A stretch of DNA of 58,780 nucleotides, from NCBI RefSeq assembly GCF_001456025.1, contig NZ_LMTZ01000155.1, positions 1 to 58,780 on the forward strand, read 5' to 3'. Both the position numbers and the translations under genes were made by a program. Shown piece after piece: positions 54,095 to 58,780 of the stretch. How positions within the stretch are numbered: position 1 is the first letter of the stretch; each line of letters starts with the position of its first letter. Source of the DNA: Mastigocoleus testarum BC008 (lineage in GTDB: Bacteria; Cyanobacteriota; Cyanobacteriia; Cyanobacteriales; Nostocaceae). Under the pieces are notes generated by a model that was not told the origin of the DNA, searched no databases, and saw only the letters and a program-made list of their open reading frames with translations.

Positions 54095-54994
54095 ATGACT
54101 CCCAATAATTCTCCAGAATCAATAAAACCTTTGAGTGTAGGTAATGTTGTCACAGCAGGTATTCAGTTGTATCGTTCACACCTGAAGTCTTACTTTTTAC
54201 TTGCATTAATTGGAAACTTGTGGGCTTTTTTGCCATTTATTTTTATAGTACCTGCGGTTTCACTATTAATATTTGGTGCGACTAATGGTAACAATGTTGT
54301 TGTAGCTTCTTTGGTTGTAATGGCCATTGGGACAGTAATATACTTCTATTCCTTAGGTAAAGCGGCAATTAATACAGGTACTATTTCCCGGTTAGCATTT
54401 CAAGAATTAATCAATCAACCAGAAACGGTAAGTACTGCTCGCAGTCAATTACAACCAAAATTATGGGTTTTTGTTCGACTTACTTTGTTGATGATATTAA
54501 TATTTTTGGGAATATTTATTCCCTCATTTATTTTACTAGTTATTCCATTATTAAATTTATTAGTTATTATTCCAATTTTTGCCGGTTGGTTGTGGTGTTT
54601 TGCTCGCCTGATGATTTCTTACATAGTTTTAGCAGTTGAAGACACAAATAGTTCTAGAGCATGTATTAGTCGCAGTTGGGATTTAACAAAGGAAAGTGTT
54701 TGGCGTATCGCTTTAGTATTAGTAGTTGCATTATTAGTCACGGCACCATTACAAATAATTGTTCAATTTGTGAATCAAACTATTCAGGAAGGTTATATGC
54801 TACCGGCTATTGAAGCTGCTAGAACCGGTTCAACGAACTCGATCGGTTTGGTCGCATTTTTTTACTTACTAAATTTAGCCCTAAGCTTTATACTTAGTTC
54901 AATTATTTCACCATTTTGGCAAGCTGTTCAAGCAGTTATTTACTACGACTTACGCAATCGTCGCGAAGGTTTGGGATTGAATTTGCGTAGCTAG
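54095..54994 (+). CDS. Multi-pass membrane protein in a SpoIIM/RDD neighbourhood
   Basis: 299 residues with about six TM segments: FLLALIGNLWAFLPFIFIVP, VVVASLVVMAIGTVIYFYS, LTLLMILIFLGIFIPSFILL, LLNLLVIIPIFAGWLWCF, RIALVLVVALLVTAPLQIIV and a last near 250-275. Between them, RSWDLTKESVWRI and SVGNVVTAGIQLYRSHLKSY resemble the glycerophosphoryl-diesterase membrane-domain/DUF975-like group. No enzyme motif. It starts 80 bases from the divergent SpoIIM gene and precedes the RDD gene by 92 bases. Function unknown; a membrane-organisation or transport role is a guess from context. Confidence 0.75.
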   Translation: MTPNNSPESIKPLSVGNVVTAGIQLYRSHLKSYFLLALIGNLWAFLPFIFIVPAVSLLIFGATNGNNVVVASLVVMAIGTVIYFYSLGKAAINTGTISRLAFQELINQPETVSTARSQLQPKLWVFVRLTLLMILIFLGIFIPSFILLVIPLLNLLVIIPIFAGWLWCFARLMISYIVLAVEDTNSSRACISRSWDLTKESVWRIALVLVVALLVTAPLQIIVQFVNQTIQEGYMLPAIEAARTGSTNSIGLVAFFYLLNLALSFILSSIISPFWQAVQAVIYYDLRNRREGLGLNLRS

Positions 54995-55086
54995 AGCAGC
55001 TAAATTAAGAGTTAATCATTATTAGTTGAAGGCGCGCCGAATCCTTGCACGTCTTTACGAAAAAAATATAACATCAATACACTTAA

Positions 55087-55878
55087 ATGAATATATTTAA
55101 CCGTGTAAAATTTAGTACTCCAGAAAATGTAGAATTAGAATTAACTCTTGCTGGAATTGGTAACAGAGCTTGGGCATTGCTAATTGACTATTTTTTCTTA
55201 GGGCTAATATTATTATTTTTTGTCATCGTTGGATTAATTTTTTCTTTTATTTTTATCAATTTTTGGACAAATCTATTTGGCGATCAAGCACCTGTATGGT
55301 TATTCGGTATTGCTATATTTGTTAACTACATAATCTACTCTGGATACTTCGTTTTCTTTGAAACAATATGGCAAGGTCAAAGTCCAGGAAAACGTCTGGC
55401 TAAGATTCGAGTGATTAAGGATGACGGTAGACCAGTAAGATTGACACAAATTGCATTACGTTCCTTGCTACGACCAATTGATGAATTATTATTTATTGGT
55501 GCGATTTTAATTATGTTTAACCGTTGGGAAAAGCGTTTGGGTGATTGGTTAGCGGGAACAATCGTAGTTCAAGAACAAGTTCCAAATCTATCAGACAGTT
55601 TAAGTATTTCAAAAGCTGGGGAAGATTTAGCCACCGAATTACTAGAAAACGCATATTTATCCGGACTTCTACCGGATGATTTTGCTGTAATTAAGGAATA
55701 TTTACAAAGACGCTATAAATTAAGCCAAAAAGGTAAACATGATACTAGTTTGCGTTTAGCTCGGGACGTGCAAGAAATCATTAATTTTCCAGAGCTTCCA
55801 AAAGATATTAGTACAGATGATTTTTTAGAAGCAGTTTATTTAGCTTATCAGCAACAATCATCTTATTCTAGCGATTAA
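55087..55878 (+). CDS. RDD-family membrane protein
   Basis: 263 residues. The RDD domain (about 20-160) has NRAWALLIDYFFLGLILLFF with the conserved Arg-Asp pair, two more TM segments, WQGQSPGKRLAKIRVIKDDG and WEKRLGDWLAGTIVV, the standard family blocks. The C-terminal 100 residues are soluble and helical (LATELLENAYLSGLLPDDF, YLQRRYKLSQKGKHD). RDD proteins lie next to SpoIIM/DUF4129/MoxR sets and some transport ions, but no specific role is assigned. ATG at 55087. It follows the multi-pass gene on the same strand. Confidence 0.9.
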   Translation: MNIFNRVKFSTPENVELELTLAGIGNRAWALLIDYFFLGLILLFFVIVGLIFSFIFINFWTNLFGDQAPVWLFGIAIFVNYIIYSGYFVFFETIWQGQSPGKRLAKIRVIKDDGRPVRLTQIALRSLLRPIDELLFIGAILIMFNRWEKRLGDWLAGTIVVQEQVPNLSDSLSISKAGEDLATELLENAYLSGLLPDDFAVIKEYLQRRYKLSQKGKHDTSLRLARDVQEIINFPELPKDISTDDFLEAVYLAYQQQSSYSSD

Positions 55879-56183
55879 TATCATAAGTCGTTAATGCAAT
55901 TTATCTCAATTATTTACATTGAAATGATTTTATTTAAATTAATATTTTTGCTGCTTGATTAATTTGGTTTATCAAAAATAATTTTCTTAGGTTTGTAATA
56001 GAATCAGCTATCGCAATCCTATTTAACTTCAGGAGCGCTATGATAAATCTACTGATAAATATTTTCTTGTTAATCATTACGAATTACCTGTTTCTCACTT
56101 ATTACTAATACCACACATAAATAAATCGATTAAATTGGTACAAATAATCAAATTAAATAAATTAAATCCAGTGGGGTAGTACA
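55879..56183. other. AT-rich spacer upstream of the MlaE-like gene
   Basis: 305 bases. A 22-codon frame at 56040-56108 encodes one hydrophobic helix (MINLLINIFLLIITNYLFLT) after AGGAG at suitable spacing, but it is made partly of repeat-like TTATTAC and remains doubtful. GGGG at 56173-56176 is the ribosome site of the next gene. Confidence 0.35.
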
Positions 56184-56957
56184 TTGCAACCAATAGAAAA
56201 ACCGCAAGCGTGGTGGATATTTCGTCTCGGCTCTGCTTTACTGCTAGTAGGTCAAGTGTGGCTGCACCTTCTCCAAGGAAAAGTTTGCTTGCGTAGGACA
56301 GTCGAACACATGGTGACAGCTGGACCTGCTGCAATCTCACCGGTACTTTTGGTGAATGGATTTGCAGGAATGATTTTTACTATTCAAACAGCAAGGGAAT
56401 TGGCACAGTTCGGTGCTTCTAATGCTATTGGTGGAGCTTTTGCTCTAGCTTTTTGTCGAGAACTAGCCCCGATTTTAAGTGCAAGTATCATTGCTGGACA
56501 AGTGGGTTCAGCTTTTGCTGCTGAAATCGGTTCAATGCGAGTTACCGAACAAATTGACGCGTTGTATATGCTCAAAACCGACCCCATTGACTATTTGGTT
56601 ATACCTAGGGTTATCGCTTGCTGTTTAATGCTACCGGTAGTGACGATGATTGGTTTAGTAACCGGAATTGCTGGAGGAATGTTCGCAGCCCAGAAGTTTT
56701 ATCAAATAGACCCAGCAATATTTCTAGAATCAATTAGAGAATTTTTAGCTCAGGCAGATATTTTAATCGTACTACTTAAAGCATTCATTTTTGGCATGGT
56801 AGTTGCTGTTATTGGTTGTAGTTGGGGACTAACAACTAAGGGTGGAGCAAAAGAAGTAGGAGCATCAGCAACTGCAGCAGTTGTAACTACTTGGGTAGCT
56901 ATTTTTGTCATAGATTTTTTTCTTTCATTACTACTTTTTGAAGGACCAGCTTTATAG
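56184..56957 (+). CDS. MlaE-family ABC transporter permease
   Basis: 257 residues. MlaE/YrbE/TGD1 family: VLLVNGFAGMIFTIQTAREL, ALAFCRELAPILSASIIAGQ, VGSAFAAEIGSMRVTEQIDA (the coupling region), PRVIACCLMLPVVTMIGLV and CSWGLTTKGGAKEVGASATA. It works with an MlaF-type ATPase and an MlaD/TGD2-type MCE protein in lipid transport between membranes. Neither partner is in the window. Start TTG at 56184 with GGGG 8 bases upstream; no ATG upstream in frame. Length is normal for the cyanobacterial form. Confidence 0.93.
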   Translation: MQPIEKPQAWWIFRLGSALLLVGQVWLHLLQGKVCLRRTVEHMVTAGPAAISPVLLVNGFAGMIFTIQTARELAQFGASNAIGGAFALAFCRELAPILSASIIAGQVGSAFAAEIGSMRVTEQIDALYMLKTDPIDYLVIPRVIACCLMLPVVTMIGLVTGIAGGMFAAQKFYQIDPAIFLESIREFLAQADILIVLLKAFIFGMVVAVIGCSWGLTTKGGAKEVGASATAAVVTTWVAIFVIDFFLSLLLFEGPAL

Positions 56958-57343
56958 AGAATTAGATTCATGTATGGCGCTACGCACAAACCATTAGCAC
57001 CTAGCAAAGCGTACCGGTTTCACGCGTCTAAGGACGAATGCACGCGCAATGTAATAACCCCGCTCTGCTCTTAGCGCAGCTAGAGCCTGCGGCGTCAGAG
57101 GGAGCCTAAGTGCCTGTCCGTAGAACAAACAGGATTCATCAATGTCCTAACCTGACTACGTAATGCTATAACTGACAATTTAACAATTGTGCCAAAAAAA
57201 AAACTGGTTTTTATTGCTGTTCTGGAATCAACTCTTTGTAAAGTGATGTTATTATTAGCAACCTGAGTGTTGATAATTGATTACAGATTTATCAATGCTT
57301 GTACAACTATGATTGTTTCAACAAGTATTAAGAGGTTAAAGCG
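56958..57343. repeat. Spacer with dispersed palindromic repeats
   Basis: No gene. GC-rich palindromic pieces at about 56960-57125 include GCGCAGCTAGAGCCTGCGGC and CCTGTCCGTAGAACAAACAG, resembling the blocks at 7.5, 13.4 and 52.9 kb. The right half is AT-rich and ends with AAGAGG, the ribosome site of the small gene at 57344. Confidence 0.6.
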
Positions 57344-57511
57344 ATGAAAACTGCAACAGAAACCAGAACCAGTAAATCAACGACAAAATCTTCTAAGAAA
57401 AGACAGAAATCTTTTGCTTCTAGCAATATTGCTTGTCCTCCAAGAAAAGTCTCAAAACGTCAGCCAAAGCGTTCCTATGAATGCCTTAGTGATTGGGAGA
57501 ATGCCAGCTAA
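57344..57511 (+). CDS. Small basic protein, 55 residues
   Basis: ATG at 57344 to TAA at 57509-57511. The peptide reads MKTATETRTSKSTTKSSKKR, QKSFASSNIACPPRKVSKRQ, PKRSYECLSDWENAS: a Ser/Thr/Lys-rich basic N terminus, a middle with one Cys and Pro-Pro, and an acidic Trp-containing end. AAGAGG lies 7-12 bases before the ATG, and codon use looks like a real gene. No family recognised. It is probably a small cytosolic or nucleic-acid-associated protein. Confidence 0.6.
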   Translation: MKTATETRTSKSTTKSSKKRQKSFASSNIACPPRKVSKRQPKRSYECLSDWENAS

Positions 57512-57760
57512 AATTAACCATAAATTTGATAATTAGGTGTAATGTAGCAAGATTTTGTTCTGAAGTCCTATTATTTGAAGTCTTAAGATTTAAATTATTA
57601 AGATTGGAATAATCAAGATCTGAATAATTAAGATTTGAAGTATTGAGATTTGAAGTCCTAAAATCTGAAATCGTAATGTTTGACGATTTAACTATGATTC
57701 TCCCTCATGATAAGGTAATCAGGCGATACCAATTAATTTGAATGAATTGATTTGAATTAG

Positions 57761-58696
57761 ATGTCAGAGGGAAAACTATTGCTACAATCGGGTACTTTAT
57801 GGACAAGCGTTGTCAATAGTACCGCACACGCTCTCGAATGTGGGGCTTTGTTATCCATCCCAACAAATTTTGAGTTTGTCGAACAAGATGGTGTCAATTT
57901 TTTGGTTCGCGTTTTAGCTAATTTAGAAAGAAAGGAGGAAGCCAAAAAAAAACTAGAAAAATTATCCGCAGAAACGGGAAAGGTAAAGGTAGAAAAATTT
58001 AACCCATTTTTACCTTATGACAAAGATTTATTTGTGGCAGATATTTCCGAAACTCACGTGTGTATTTTGAATAAGTACAACGTAGTCGAACATCATTTAC
58101 TAATGATTACTCGCGCCTTTGAAGAGCAAGAAAGTTTATTAACGTTGCAAGACTTTACTGCTATGTGGGCGTGCTTAGCACAAATCGATGGTTTAGTTTT
58201 CTATAACGGTGGTAAGGTCGCCGGTGCAAGCCAACCGCACAAACACCTACAATTAATTAAACTTCCCCTCACACCTTCTGGGTTAAATATACCAATTGCA
58301 CCTTTATTAGAAACTGCAGAATTTAAAGGTTCAATTGGTAGTCTGACAGGAATGCCATTTTTACAAGTTTTTGTGCAGTTTGACCCCAGTTTAATCGATT
58401 CTCCCCTAAAAGCTGCTGAGGTAACCCTGAAACGTTATCATGATGCGTTAGACGCTGTTGGTTTATTAGATGATAATGGGGTTATCTCCGGAAAACCGAA
58501 GGGAGCTTATAATTTTCTGGCTACTCGGGAATGGATGTTGATAATACCAAGACAAAAAGAAGAATTCGCATCAATTTCGATCAATTCATTGGGGTTTGCA
58601 GGTTCGCTGTTTGTTCGTGATGAAAAACAAATGCAAATCCTCAAAGATAGTGGTCCTATGAATATGCTACAAAATGTTGCTTTTGCTCAGATTTAA
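57761..58696 (+). CDS. Ap4A phosphorylase (ATP adenylyltransferase)
   Basis: 311 residues, the length of Ap4A phosphorylase II. It phosphorolyses diadenosine tetraphosphate to ADP and ATP. The HIT-superfamily active site is in GGKVAGASQPHKHLQLI, with H-x-H-x-Q near residues 157-161. Upstream, KFNPFLPYDKDLFVADISET and CILNKYNVVEHHLLMITRAF form the N-terminal domain; the C-terminal domain has KGAYNFLATREWMLIIPRQK and SINSLGFAGSLFVRDEKQM. ATG at 57761 is preceded by AT-rich DNA with AAGATTTGAAGT-type short repeats (57535-57680). Single gene. Confidence 0.93.
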   Translation: MSEGKLLLQSGTLWTSVVNSTAHALECGALLSIPTNFEFVEQDGVNFLVRVLANLERKEEAKKKLEKLSAETGKVKVEKFNPFLPYDKDLFVADISETHVCILNKYNVVEHHLLMITRAFEEQESLLTLQDFTAMWACLAQIDGLVFYNGGKVAGASQPHKHLQLIKLPLTPSGLNIPIAPLLETAEFKGSIGSLTGMPFLQVFVQFDPSLIDSPLKAAEVTLKRYHDALDAVGLLDDNGVISGKPKGAYNFLATREWMLIIPRQKEEFASISINSLGFAGSLFVRDEKQMQILKDSGPMNMLQNVAFAQI

Positions 58697-58780
58697 CCCA
58701 TCTTCCGCACTCTAACTGTCACAATCGGTAATTACTTAAATAAATCAATAATAAAAGAGTAAAAAAGTACTTTTTACCAC

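Overview
The window reads as chromosomal DNA of a filamentous, probably heterocyst-forming (Nostocales-type) cyanobacterium. Evidence: an rbcL-rbcX-rbcS operon of cyanobacterial form IB type, chlL and chlN separated by a DUF5331 gene, DevB/DevC-type export proteins, many HIP1 octamers (GCGATCGC), and intergenic spacers full of heptamer tandem repeats and short GC-rich palindromes. I cannot fix the genus from sequence alone. Nothing indicates plasmid or phage origin.

Layout. 1-1000: a worn mobile-element zone with an IS630-type transposase piece, a relic of a flavin-dependent halogenase-like gene, and a 115-bp MITE with perfect terminal repeats. 1.0-6.5 kb: a minus-strand pair, a 1471-residue SF1 helicase with a giant coiled-coil insert plus a winged-helix-like partner. 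6.7-11.7 kb: accessory genes (HAD hydrolase, Uma2 nuclease, double peptidoglycan-binding protein, EAD1/coiled-coil/TM/SUMF1 protein, DUF4351 fragment). 11.8-15.3 kb: chlL-DUF5331-chlN for light-independent protochlorophyllide reduction. 16-22 kb: small conserved genes, clpB, a broken SUKH gene and a membrane-anchored protein. 23.0-25.6 kb: rbcL-rbcX-rbcS ending in a strong terminator, convergent with a membrane-tethered Ser/Thr kinase.

27.3-46.3 kb is the most interesting part: a plus-strand lipid or polyketide biosynthesis locus. It encodes a zinc-ribbon methyltransferase, a fatty acyl-AMP ligase, a free acyl carrier protein, a ferritin-fold-like protein resembling the CylC dimetal halogenase group, a KS-AT-KR-ACP-thioester reductase megasynthase, a SBBP-repeat/calcium-binding-type protein, a GT4 glycosyltransferase, and a DevB/DevC membrane-fusion and permease pair with no DevA ATPase nearby. 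The inferred logic is: FAAL activates a fatty acid onto the ACP, the dimetal enzyme modifies it (possibly chlorination), the PKS extends it by one malonyl unit with ketoreduction, the TR domain releases an aldehyde or alcohol, the GT glycosylates it, and DevBC with a TolC-like partner exports it. The product is unknown.

46.5-58.7 kb: ribonuclease Z, a conserved hypothetical, a PlsC-like acyltransferase, an HAD phosphatase, a serine-recombinase homologue whose catalytic residues are replaced, a VOC protein, a SpoIIM / multi-pass / RDD membrane trio, an MlaE-type permease, a 55-residue basic protein, and an Ap4A phosphorylase. No rRNA, tRNA or CRISPR array was seen.
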